Assembly: GCA_902572515.1 (NCBI GenBank)
Contig: CACGGJ010000005.1
Location: forward strand, 1 to 59,799
DNA: 59,799 bases
DNA from: an uncultured Pelagibacteraceae bacterium
GTDB taxonomy: Bacteria > Pseudomonadota > Alphaproteobacteria > Pelagibacterales > Pelagibacteraceae
Direction: 5' to 3'
A model generated the notes under the pieces. That model was not told the origin of the DNA and did no database searches. It saw only the letters and a program-made list of their open reading frames with translations. The stretch's first letter is position 1. Every line of letters begins with the position of its first letter. The translations under genes and the position numbers were made by a program. This document shows, piece by piece, positions 34,633 through 42,092 of this stretch.

Positions 34633-36069
34633 CTAGGCAATTTCATATTTTTTTTCTATAGACATAATAAATTCATTTATTTCATCTAATTTTTTTAGTT
34701 CTTCTTCATCATCTCGATTTGATGCTTGATCTCTTAAGGTATCAATTTCTTGATAAGCCATTCCTATGGTTTGCCATTTTTCTCTATTTTTACTTAAAAT
34801 TCGTCTAGCAATTTCACTTTTTATATTTTTATATAAATCTGGTGGCAAAATGTGTGGTGCTTCTTGATAAATAATTTTTTGCCCAAACCAACTACATCTT
34901 TTATCTTGAAACTTATCCAACATTCTTAATTTATCTTCCCAAGAAGAACTATGCCAAGTTTTAAACAATTGGGTATCTTTATTAGGAATAAATTTTTCAT
35001 ATAAAGTTTCCTCTGGTAATAAATCTTCTTGAGTTTGAGTTTGAGCTTTTTCTTCAGCTGCTTCTCTATTAATGATTTGAATATTTTTACAAAAATTTTC
35101 ACTATTTCTAACTATTTTTGCTCTTTTTTGAATGGTTTCTAAATCCAAGTCTGTATACGCCTTTTCCTTTAATGCAAACTTTTTATCTAACACAACTGGA
35201 GCTTTGTTAGTTTTGATTACTCTAAGTGCTTTTGGACTAAACTTTTTTAAATAAACTTTAAGATCATTTACTGATAAATTTAATAATGGTTCGGGATCTC
35301 TTCTTAAATCAAATAAATATCCCCAAGATGCATATGATGGATGAAAACAATGATCTGGATGCAGTGTAGAGACAAGGTACATCATATTTTTTCCTTTAAC
35401 ATTTTCAAATATTGAATAAATCCCCTCACTTTTTAAAATAGTTTCAACGCTATTTTTTGTCGATGTGCTTAAGAAATTTTCCCAATTATCTTTGTGTTTA
35501 TCTTTAATAATTCTGAGAATCTTTAAGCTTGTGAACGCATCATGATAAGCTGTGTGTTGTTGAGAGGTGTCAAATCCTTGTTGTCTAGCTAAACCTTCTA
35601 GAGCAAGACTTTCATTTCCTGCTTCGGTTAATTCAGTCTTTAATGTTTCAGGATTTAAAGTTTGAGCTACTCTTGCAACATGCAAACCATCGTGTTCTTT
35701 ATTAGGTGATGAGTGTGTAATATATGGATATCTGTTTCCTTTAAAAAAATTAAAATGAAACATACGCCTATCAAAATTTAAGTTACTCCAACCCATAAAC
35801 AATGCTGGTGCAGCTTTTGAGAAGAAGTTTTCTACAGCTCCTAAAAAATCATAATGCGAGTAATTTCCTTTGGTAAGTAAATCAATACTTGTTGAGTTAA
35901 CTAATAATGCCTTTGCGCTTGGAACTTCGCCTTCAGGCATTCTGCCACGAATATTTAGCTTACCAATTTCTTTTAAGTTTTTATCGACAACTACAGCACC
36001 TACTTCAATTATTGAGCCCCAAATTGTGCTATTGGTTGTTTCTGTATCGTAAATTACAATTTTATCCAT
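34633..36069 (-). CDS. Exonuclease I-like 3'-5' DEDDh exonuclease
   Basis: The 478-residue length equals that of E. coli exonuclease I (475), which degrades single-stranded DNA 3' to 5'. The DEDDh motifs are visible: motif I YDTETTNS at 7-14, motif II GWSNLNFDRRMFHFNFF near 93-109 and motif III HTAYHDAFTSL near 172-182, preceded by LALEGLARQQGF. The second half should form the SH3-like and helical domains of SbcB. The closest call is sbcB-type exonuclease I, though similarity was judged by motif and length only. It follows the MGME1-like exonuclease gene by 6 bp, and both follow rmuC, giving a small nuclease cluster. Confidence 0.85.
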   Translation of the reverse strand: MDKIVIYDTETTNSTIWGSIIEVGAVVVDKNLKEIGKLNIRGRMPEGEVPSAKALLVNSTSIDLLTKGNYSHYDFLGAVENFFSKAAPALFMGWSNLNFDRRMFHFNFFKGNRYPYITHSSPNKEHDGLHVARVAQTLNPETLKTELTEAGNESLALEGLARQQGFDTSQQHTAYHDAFTSLKILRIIKDKHKDNWENFLSTSTKNSVETILKSEGIYSIFENVKGKNMMYLVSTLHPDHCFHPSYASWGYLFDLRRDPEPLLNLSVNDLKVYLKKFSPKALRVIKTNKAPVVLDKKFALKEKAYTDLDLETIQKRAKIVRNSENFCKNIQIINREAAEEKAQTQTQEDLLPEETLYEKFIPNKDTQLFKTWHSSSWEDKLRMLDKFQDKRCSWFGQKIIYQEAPHILPPDLYKNIKSEIARRILSKNREKWQTIGMAYQEIDTLRDQASNRDDEEELKKLDEINEFIMSIEKKYEIA

Positions 36070-36075
36070 AAAATC

Positions 36076-36762
36076 CTAAGTTAAATTTGATAGCTCATTA
36101 AATTTTTTTAATCTTCCCAAAAACAAATTTTGATAAACAATTAAATCATGCCCTTGAATTTTAAACTCTTGGAATAATTTATCTACTGTGCAAACCAAAA
36201 TTACACAAGAACTGATGTTGGAGTTATACACAATATTATGTGCTAATGAATATGCACTTGTTTGAAGAAGCCATGAATCTATATACTCAGCTTTTTTTGG
36301 TTTATTACTTTGTTTAAAATCAATGATTGTTTCTTTTCCTTCATACACTCCAACACAATCAGCAGTACCTGCATACTTCTCTGGGTAATAAAGAGTGCAT
36401 TCAACTCCCCAAATTTCATCCAATCTATTTTTTAAACCTTTTTCTATAATTTCTTTAGCCATCAATTTGTATTGTTCGTTATCTTCAAAAAAACTTAAAT
36501 TCTCTCTTCCAAGTAAATAAGATTCTAAATAGTTGTGCATTTGAGATCCCCTGCTACTTGCTGCTTTTGTAATTGCCTCAGCTTCTTTTTGCCCAGTTCT
36601 TTCTCTCCAATTTGCCAATGCCGCTTTATCTTCTTCAGATCGTGTTGCATCTAAAATTGAAGTGACACTTGGTAATTTTGTTTCCCCTAATAAGTATCTT
36701 CTAATGCCATCAACTGTTGCTCTTGATGATTTTGGATAATCGTATTTTTGATTCCACTGCAT
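36076..36762 (-). CDS. PD-(D/E)XK exonuclease, MGME1/phage-like
   Basis: From the ATG at 36762 the protein has 228 residues. Its core is G-T-A-D-C-V-G-V-Y ... I-I-D-F-K-Q, the D ... D-x-K catalytic signature of the PD-(D/E)XK superfamily, followed by NKPKKAEYIDSWLLQTSAYSLAHN. Upstream is LPSVTSILDAT ... ALANWRERTG ... RGSQMHNYLE. This pattern resembles the exonucleases of T4-like marine phages and the mitochondrial exonuclease MGME1 rather than RecB itself. It probably degrades single-stranded DNA ends. Upstream extension to 36867 is open but would overlap rmuC by 68 bp and add an unrelated hydrophobic stretch, so the inner ATG is preferred. It lies 37 bp after rmuC. Confidence 0.8.
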   Translation of the reverse strand: MQWNQKYDYPKSSRATVDGIRRYLLGETKLPSVTSILDATRSEEDKAALANWRERTGQKEAEAITKAASSRGSQMHNYLESYLLGRENLSFFEDNEQYKLMAKEIIEKGLKNRLDEIWGVECTLYYPEKYAGTADCVGVYEGKETIIDFKQSNKPKKAEYIDSWLLQTSAYSLAHNIVYNSNISSCVILVCTVDKLFQEFKIQGHDLIVYQNLFLGRLKKFNELSNLT

Positions 36763-36799
36763 GAGATTTCTTATAGACGTTATTACGGAAAAAAAGAAA

Positions 36800-37897
36800 T
36801 TAATTTTTAAGCTGCCTATTTCGTTCAACAAATTTTTCCACGTTTTCAGTTTGTACAGCCTTCTCAACCTGTTCGGGATCTTTAATGTTTTCTAAAGTTC
36901 TTGAAATTGATCTTGCATCAGTTCCAAATTTATCAACAACTCCCATAGCATCTTCTAATTTTTTTCTAAGAACTATAATGTTGTCAAAATGTTTAGAAAA
37001 TCTTGTACTGATTGTTTTCAAATGATTATAAATTTCTGTTGCTCCTTTTTGTACTTTCAATGATTGAAATCCCATATGTAAAGATTGTAAGTAAGCAGAA
37101 AGAGTATTAGGCCCACATATTACGACTTTATATTTTTTCATTAACTCTTGAGTTAATAATTCTTTTGTACTTGGATCTTGGTATTCGGTTAACTCTTTGT
37201 ATAAGCTTTCTGTAGGAGCATACACAATTGCAAAATCAGTAGTTTTTGGTGGAACAATATATTTTTCATTAACACTTTTAGCTTTTGCTTTAAACGCTGA
37301 AGCTAATTTTGCTCTAGCATCTGCAACAGCCCTTTTGTCTTCCGCGTCATGACCATCGGTAATTGCTTTAAATTTTTCTACTGGAAAATGACTATCTACA
37401 GGAACCAAAACATCTCCCTGAAGCTTGATTGCAAATTCAACATTTTCACTTGTATCCTCTTTCATTTTTACATTCGTCATGAATTGAGAGGCTGGCAGCA
37501 AATCTTTAATAAGAGCGTCTAAGCTAAACTCTGCAAGAGTTCCATATTTCTTAACTCCAGCTAAAATTTTTGTTATCCCCTCTTGGCTTTGATTTAATAG
37601 TTGTACTTGTTGATTAAAATTTCCAACCTTTTCCTCTACCTTAGTTAAAGTTTCAGTCATATCTTTAGTAACCCCAGTTGATAGATTATTAAATGAAGTC
37701 GACATTGCACCAAGTGAGCTATTGATCGTAGTATTTAATGTATCTTTTAAACTTGAAATTTCTGATTTTAAATTAGCTATTTCCTCAGCTTCTTTATTTT
37801 CATTTTCATCTTTTGGCTTAGATCTCAAATTTAAATAAAGAATAGCTAAAACACCCCCTAACAACAAAACCAGTAAAATAATTAATATACTATCCAT
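36800..37897 (-). CDS. rmuC: DNA recombination protein RmuC
   Basis: RmuC limits inversion and other rearrangements at short repeats and is predicted to be a nuclease. The 365-residue protein begins with a membrane helix (about 3-24), has a long coiled coil (about 30-115) and the conserved catalytic-fold part with V-L-V-P-V-D-S-H-F-P near 161-170 and F-A-I-V-Y-A-P-T-E near 223-231. The C-terminal segment is helical and charged. First gene of the rmuC-exonuclease-ExoI-trxA run. Confidence 0.93.
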   Translation of the reverse strand: MDSILIILLVLLLGGVLAILYLNLRSKPKDENENKEAEEIANLKSEISSLKDTLNTTINSSLGAMSTSFNNLSTGVTKDMTETLTKVEEKVGNFNQQVQLLNQSQEGITKILAGVKKYGTLAEFSLDALIKDLLPASQFMTNVKMKEDTSENVEFAIKLQGDVLVPVDSHFPVEKFKAITDGHDAEDKRAVADARAKLASAFKAKAKSVNEKYIVPPKTTDFAIVYAPTESLYKELTEYQDPSTKELLTQELMKKYKVVICGPNTLSAYLQSLHMGFQSLKVQKGATEIYNHLKTISTRFSKHFDNIIVLRKKLEDAMGVVDKFGTDARSISRTLENIKDPEQVEKAVQTENVEKFVERNRQLKN

Positions 37898-37961
37898 GAT
37901 TCTAATTATTTATTTTATAGTAAATATTTGATTAATGTATTTAAATATTTAAAAATACTTT

Positions 37962-38093
37962 ATGGAACTAATTTTAGTATTAAAAGTATTCTTTATTATT
38001 TGTGTTATTGTTGCACTTTATGCAATTATTAGAAATCTAGATATTATCAAAATTATACTAATTTATTGGAAAGACTTAATTTTTAGAAAGTAA
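37962..38093 (+). CDS. Possible 43-residue membrane peptide
   Basis: In the gap between divergent rmuC and the end of hisG an ATG at 37962 opens a 43-codon frame on the plus strand. Its product is one hydrophobic helix, E-L-I-L-V-L-K-V-F-F-I-I-C-V-I-V-A-L-Y-A-I, followed by a basic tail ending D-L-I-F-R-K. Single-pass small proteins of this shape are common, but AT-rich DNA yields hydrophobic codons by chance, and no Shine-Dalgarno is seen. The last 18 bp overlap hisG on the other strand. It is the only coding candidate in the 178-bp gap. Confidence 0.35.
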   Translation: MELILVLKVFFIICVIVALYAIIRNLDIIKIILIYWKDLIFRK

Positions 38094-38768
38094 TTTTACT
38101 ATTTTCCCAAGACCTATTTTATTATTAGATGACTTAGAAATCATCATACAGGCCTCTGATCTTAATATTTCTCCATCTTTTAATATACGTAGATTATTTG
38201 CTTTTAAAGTTTCTCCAGTAGACGTGATATCGGTAATTATTTCCGAAGAGCCTGTAAAAGGATAAGCTTCAGTTGCACCCAAACTATCAATTAATTTAAA
38301 TTGAGTAACGCCCTTTGAAAACAAAAATTCCCTTGTTAAGTTTGGATATTTTGTTGCTACTCTTAATCTTTTCTTTTTCTTATCCTTGAATTCAAATGCA
38401 ATTTCTTCTAAATCTGCAACTGTTTGTACATCTATCCATGGATCAGGAATTGCAACTACCAATGTAGCCTTTCCAAAATTATATCTTTTTAAAACATTAA
38501 TTTTCTTTTGAGTATTTATTTCACTCTCTTTCAATAAATCAAAGCCAGAAAAACCTATATCCAAAGATCCATCTCCAAGTCTTTCGATAATCTCTCTTGC
38601 ATGAAGATATAAAATCTTAATATTCGTATATTGCTTTATTGACCCTAAAAGATCTCTTTCTCCTCTCTCAGAAATAATAGTTAATTTATTTTTTTTAAAA
38701 ATATTTAAAACATCTTTTCTAAGTCTGCCTTTACTTGGAATTCCAATATTTAAAATATTTTTTGTCAT
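38076..38768 (-). CDS. hisG: ATP phosphoribosyltransferase catalytic subunit (short form)
   Basis: HisG starts histidine synthesis by joining ATP and PRPP. At 230 residues it is the short form that lacks the C-terminal regulatory domain and needs HisZ; hisZ is indeed the gene just upstream (TAATG overlap). Family features include IPSKGRLRKDV near 10-20, D-I-G-F-S-G-F-D-L near 71-79, and the PRPP-binding DITSTGETLKANNLRIL segment near 182-198. It is the last gene of the tRNA-His-hisS-hisZ-hisG run. Confidence 0.95.
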   Translation of the reverse strand: MTKNILNIGIPSKGRLRKDVLNIFKKNKLTIISERGERDLLGSIKQYTNIKILYLHAREIIERLGDGSLDIGFSGFDLLKESEINTQKKINVLKRYNFGKATLVVAIPDPWIDVQTVADLEEIAFEFKDKKKKRLRVATKYPNLTREFLFSKGVTQFKLIDSLGATEAYPFTGSSEIITDITSTGETLKANNLRILKDGEILRSEACMMISKSSNNKIGLGKIVKLLSKN

Positions 38769-39820
38769 TAGTAATTTAAATTTAAAGCAGCACCTACTGC
38801 AGGAATTTGTTTTTTTGATCCTAAGTCTGAAATTAGACCATCATAACGACCACCATTAATAATATTTTTTAATGAGTTTTTAGATTTAATATCAATTTTA
38901 AAAACCATTCCTGTGTAATATTCTAGCTGTCTTCCAAAGGATGCTGAAAATACTACATTTAATTTTGAAACCTTGTTATTAGAAATTGGAAAATATTTTT
39001 GATCTACTGCTAAATTTATTCTGTTTTTTTTAAAAAATTTATTTAATTCAATTGCTGCTTTATTTATCGGACATTTAATTTTTAAAAAATCTTTTATTAT
39101 TTTTGAAACTTTTTTTCCTTTACTGGCTCTTCTTGGATCTTTTATTTTTTGATCAAATCTTTTTAATATCTCATTAATTGTTCTTCCCGCCACAATATTT
39201 GATAAATCTTCTTTGAGCATTTTCACGTAACGCTTTTTATCTATTTCTACAATTGTTGGATCAACATCTGAATTAGTTTCTAATCTTTTTAATAAATCAT
39301 TAAAATATTCCTCTCTCCAAAAGTGCCTCGATAATCTTAGCTTCCATCTCTTTGGAATATCTAATTTTGAAATTAACAAATTAAATATTTCAACATTTCC
39401 AATGGTTAGCGTTCCTGAGGAATATTTGATATTTTGAAGTGATTTAAGAGATGTATTTATAATTTGTTTATCATCATTTTTTTCATTCTTAGATCCTAAA
39501 ATTTCAAATCCGATTTGATTTCTAATAATTGAATCTTTTTTGTTTTGTGATTTTCGATAAGCTTGACCACTGTAAAAAATTTTTTCCTTACCTTTTAAAT
39601 TATTTTCTAAATATCTCAAGCAGGATGCAATCGTTAAATCTGGTCTTAAGCATAACTCACCTCCATTCTGATCCGTAAAAGAAAAGATAAATTTTCTAAA
39701 ATTTTCTCCTGATCTTTGAACAATGTGATTAGCCTCAATTACTGAAGGTAAATCAATATATTTAAAACCCTTAGATTTTACCGATCTAAGGATATTTTCA
39801 GATAAGTTTTTTGACTTCAT
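38768..39820 (-). CDS. hisZ: ATP phosphoribosyltransferase regulatory subunit
   Basis: HisZ is a paralogue of histidyl-tRNA synthetase that has lost aminoacylation and serves as the histidine sensor of short-form HisG. The 350-residue protein keeps the class II synthetase fold: L-C-L-R-P-D-L-T near 56-63 (motif 2-like), Y-S-G-Q-A-Y-R near 82-88 and a C-terminal G-G-R-Y-D-G-L motif near 321-327. It overlaps the end of hisS by 23 bp and hisG by 1 bp. The true synthetase and its derived paralogue therefore stand side by side in one transcript. Confidence 0.93.
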   Translation of the reverse strand: MKSKNLSENILRSVKSKGFKYIDLPSVIEANHIVQRSGENFRKFIFSFTDQNGGELCLRPDLTIASCLRYLENNLKGKEKIFYSGQAYRKSQNKKDSIIRNQIGFEILGSKNEKNDDKQIINTSLKSLQNIKYSSGTLTIGNVEIFNLLISKLDIPKRWKLRLSRHFWREEYFNDLLKRLETNSDVDPTIVEIDKKRYVKMLKEDLSNIVAGRTINEILKRFDQKIKDPRRASKGKKVSKIIKDFLKIKCPINKAAIELNKFFKKNRINLAVDQKYFPISNNKVSKLNVVFSASFGRQLEYYTGMVFKIDIKSKNSLKNIINGGRYDGLISDLGSKKQIPAVGAALNLNY

Positions 39821-41192
39821 CGATTAAATTTTCTTTTGGAAATGTTTTATTGTTTTCACCCTTAACACCTTTAAGGCTTTTTATCGTGACTGTATTTTCA
39901 TTAAATTCATTTTCACCACATATTATTGCAACATCCAACTCACGTTTATTTGCTAAAGTTAGTTGCTTACCTAAATTTTTCTTTGTATCTAAAAAAATTT
40001 CAGCATTGATATTACTCTTTCTTAATAAATCTAAAATTTCATAGTAATTTTTAAGATATTTTTCATCCATTACACAAACTAAAACTGGTTTTTGATTATC
40101 TACTTTTATTTGATCTAATTGCATCAAAGCAAATGACAATCGATCAACTCCAAAACTAATTCCAGTGCCTGGAATATCCACACCTTTAAATCTTGAGATT
40201 AATTTTGCATAGGCTCCACCAGAACAAATACTACCTATATCAACCTCTTTACCTTTATTATTTGTAACTTTAAAATTTAAATTTGTTTCAACAATGAAAT
40301 CTGAATAATAGGCCAATCCCCTAACAATTGTAAAATTTGTTTTGACCTGATTTATATTTGAACTGTAACCCAATACTTCAAATACTTGTTCTAATTCCTT
40401 TATACCTTCTTGAGACAATGGATTTTTTAGTGTTTCTTTTAATTCTTTTAAATCTTTAATTTTTAGAAAATTAAGTATTTCAGACGCTTGTTCATCGTTT
40501 AAATCTGCACCCTTAGTGATTGCACCACTTATATCTTTTCTCTCTTTTTTTAGCAGATCTTCAACACCTTTTAAACCAAAACCTGTTTTATCTAATTTAT
40601 CAATTGCCCTAATTACTTTTACTTGCTTTTCTTCTGATATTTTTAAATCATCAATTAATCCTTGAACTATTTTTCTGTTACTAACGTTGATTGTAAATTG
40701 ATCTTTTTTTAGACCACAATCTAACAAAGTACTTGATATTAAATTGCAAAGCTCCGCATTTGCTTGCGCAGAATTAACATTTCCAACAATATCAAAATCC
40801 GCCTGCATAAATTCTCTGTATCTTCCATTACCAGCCTTTTCATTTCTAAAGACATTTTGAATAGCATACCTTTTAAAGATTGATGGAAGCTCTTGATTAT
40901 TTTGTGCAACAAATCTAGCTAGTGGGCTTGAAAGATCGTACCTAAGAGTAATGCTTTTTTCTCCATCCTGAAAAGAGAATACATCAGACATAGGATTAGC
41001 ATCATCTTCTGCCAAAAAAGATCCTATATTTTCACTTATCTCAAACGAAGGGGTTTCTAAAGCCTCAGCTCCAAATTTAATAAAATTATTCTCAATAGCT
41101 TTTAAAAGCTTTTTTTTGAGAAGAAGTTTTTTATCCCAACGATCTTCAAATCCTGAAGGTAATCCAGGAATTAATTTTTTTTCTTTATTCAT
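39798..41192 (-). CDS. hisS: Histidyl-tRNA synthetase
   Basis: HisRS charges tRNA-His. The protein (464 residues from the ATG at 41192) shows the class II motifs: G-A-E-A-L-E-T-P-S-F-E motif 1 near 42-52, L-R-Y-D-L-S-S-P-L-A-R-F near 82-93, Y-R-E-F-M-Q-A-D-F-D motif 2 near 125-134, the histidine-binding G-L-A-Y-Y-S-D-F near 292-299 and G-T-G-I-S-F-G-V-D-R-L motif 3 near 340-350. The start at 41192 is chosen because a longer frame to 41240 would run into the tRNA-His gene. Only 4 nt (AAAA) separate the tRNA's CCA end from the start codon. The sequence has no Shine-Dalgarno outside the tRNA. Confidence 0.96.
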   Translation of the reverse strand: MNKEKKLIPGLPSGFEDRWDKKLLLKKKLLKAIENNFIKFGAEALETPSFEISENIGSFLAEDDANPMSDVFSFQDGEKSITLRYDLSSPLARFVAQNNQELPSIFKRYAIQNVFRNEKAGNGRYREFMQADFDIVGNVNSAQANAELCNLISSTLLDCGLKKDQFTINVSNRKIVQGLIDDLKISEEKQVKVIRAIDKLDKTGFGLKGVEDLLKKERKDISGAITKGADLNDEQASEILNFLKIKDLKELKETLKNPLSQEGIKELEQVFEVLGYSSNINQVKTNFTIVRGLAYYSDFIVETNLNFKVTNNKGKEVDIGSICSGGAYAKLISRFKGVDIPGTGISFGVDRLSFALMQLDQIKVDNQKPVLVCVMDEKYLKNYYEILDLLRKSNINAEIFLDTKKNLGKQLTLANKRELDVAIICGENEFNENTVTIKSLKGVKGENNKTFPKENLIDEVKKLI

Positions 41193-41196
41193 TTTT

Positions 41197-41271
41197 TGGT
41201 ACCCGGGCTGAGAGTCGAACTCAAACTTAAAGTTCCACAAACTTCCGTGCTAACCATTACACCACCCGGGC
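41197..41271 (-). tRNA. tRNA-His (GTG)
   Basis: The 75-nt gene folds as a full cloverleaf on the minus strand: acceptor GCCCGGG with CCCGGGT, anticodon stem GAAGT/ACTTT with loop TTGTGGA (anticodon GTG), T-arm loop TTCGACT, and encoded CCA. The discriminator base is A73 and the base before G1 is A, so the G-1 that marks almost all histidine tRNAs is not encoded; G1 pairs with U72. This state is known from a group of Alphaproteobacteria. The gene lies directly before hisS, which reads it. Confidence 0.95.
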
Positions 41272-41327
41272 TTATCCTCTTTGTTTTTATCTTATTTTAT
41301 GTGGATTTAAAATTATAATATAAATAA

Positions 41328-41343
41328 ATAGCCTACTGGCTAT
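41328..41343. other. Short palindrome upstream of tRNA-His-hisS
   Basis: ATAGCC-TACT-GGCTAT is a perfect 6-bp inverted repeat with a 4-nt loop in the 231-bp gap between tRNA-His and csp, some 57 bp upstream of the tRNA on its strand. It could be an operator or a small RNA hairpin. The rest of the gap (41344-41448) shows no gene I can recognise. Confidence 0.25.
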
Positions 41344-41448
41344 GGAAACAGTTTCTGTGAGTACTTCTAAAAGTCTTTCTGTATGTAATATTTATATTCA
41401 TGAGCAGTCTTTTAGACAAAAAAAATTAATATTCAAGGTCTAAATAGA

Positions 41449-41488
41449 AAAAGGACGTTTATCTATTTGATAGATAAAACGCCCTTTT
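41449..41488 (-). terminator. Rho-independent terminator of the csp transcript
   Basis: Read on the minus strand, just after the csp stop, AAAAGGGCGTTTTATCTA pairs with TAGATAAACGTCCTTTT with one bulge and one mismatch around a short loop, and the 3' arm ends in a T-run. It is the clearest intrinsic terminator in the window and closes the minus-strand run from the 45.9 kb region through csp. Confidence 0.75.
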
Positions 41489-41502
41489 AAATAATTTCTA
41501 AA

Positions 41503-41715
41503 TTAGTCTATTTTTTTTAAATTAACTGCAGAAGGACCTTTGGGACCATCTTCTAATGTGAATTCAAGTTTATCACCTTCATTGAGATATCTCATACCAG
41601 CAGCTTTTACTGCTGAAGCGTGAACAAAGGCATCTTTTTCTTTATCGTCTCTTTCAATGAAGCCATATCCCTTTTTACCATTATACCATTTAATTTTTCC
41701 TTGTAGTGTACTCAT
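41503..41715 (-). CDS. CspA family cold shock protein
   Basis: A 70-residue single cold shock domain with the RNA-binding motifs KWYNGKKGYGFIERDD (RNP1-like) near 9-24 and DAFVHASAV (RNP2) near 28-36. Such proteins are RNA chaperones. It is downstream of tRNA-Phe by about 80 bp and ends just before a strong terminator. Confidence 0.95.
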   Translation of the reverse strand: MSTLQGKIKWYNGKKGYGFIERDDKEKDAFVHASAVKAAGMRYLNEGDKLEFTLEDGPKGPSAVNLKKID

Positions 41716-41795
41716 CTTATTTTTTAGTCCTTTTGTTATTTATTATCTCTTAAAGGTAATTTCTTTTACGATTATTTCAAGATGAAACTTTATGG

Positions 41796-41870
41796 TGGTG
41801 GCTGAGGAAGGATTCGCACCTCCGACACAAGCCTTTTCAGGGCTCTGCTCTACTCCTGAGCTACTCAGCC
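41796..41870 (-). tRNA. tRNA-Phe (GAA)
   Basis: A complete 75-nt cloverleaf on the minus strand: acceptor GGCTGAG/CTCAGCC, D-arm GCTC/GAGC, anticodon stem GAGCC/GGCTT around loop CTGAAAA (anticodon GAA), and an encoded CCA. It starts 4 nt after the infA stop codon, so it is probably cut out of the infA transcript by RNase P. Confidence 0.96.
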
Positions 41871-41874
41871 TTAT

Positions 41875-42090
41875 TTATCCCCTAAAGATAATTCTTCCTT
41901 TAGTAAGATCGTAAGGTGTCATTTCAACTGTCACATTATCACCTTGGAGAACTCTAATTCTGTTTTTTCTTAACTTACCAGCTGTATGGGCAGTAACAGT
42001 ATGTCCATTTTCTAATTTTACTCTAAACATAGCGTTCGGAAGTAGGTCTATCACTGTACCTTTAAATTCCAGTAAGTCTTGTTTTGACAA
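41875..42090 (-). CDS. infA: Translation initiation factor IF-1
   Basis: The 71-residue oligonucleotide-binding protein blocks the A site of the 30S subunit during initiation. It has the family pattern [35 protein letters not shown] and the final G-R-I-I-F-R. It lies 2 bp after hisD and 4 nt before tRNA-Phe on the same strand. Confidence 0.97.
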   Translation of the reverse strand: MSKQDLLEFKGTVIDLLPNAMFRVKLENGHTVTAHTAGKLRKNRIRVLQGDNVTVEMTPYDLTKGRIIFRG

Positions 42091-42092
42091 AT

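Noticed and set aside
36763..36867. N-terminal extension of the PD-(D/E)XK exonuclease by 35 residues
   Set aside because: It overlaps rmuC by 68 bp and adds residues unlike the family; the ATG at 36762 precedes the conserved part.
41193..41240. N-terminal extension of hisS by 16 residues
   Set aside because: It would make part of the tRNA-His gene coding; HisRS proteins start at the inner MNKEKK-like position.
41405..41425. GTCTTTTAGAC hairpin followed by an A-run as a terminator
   Set aside because: The stem is only 4 bp and the adjacent run is A on the plus strand, so it would serve neither strand as an intrinsic terminator.
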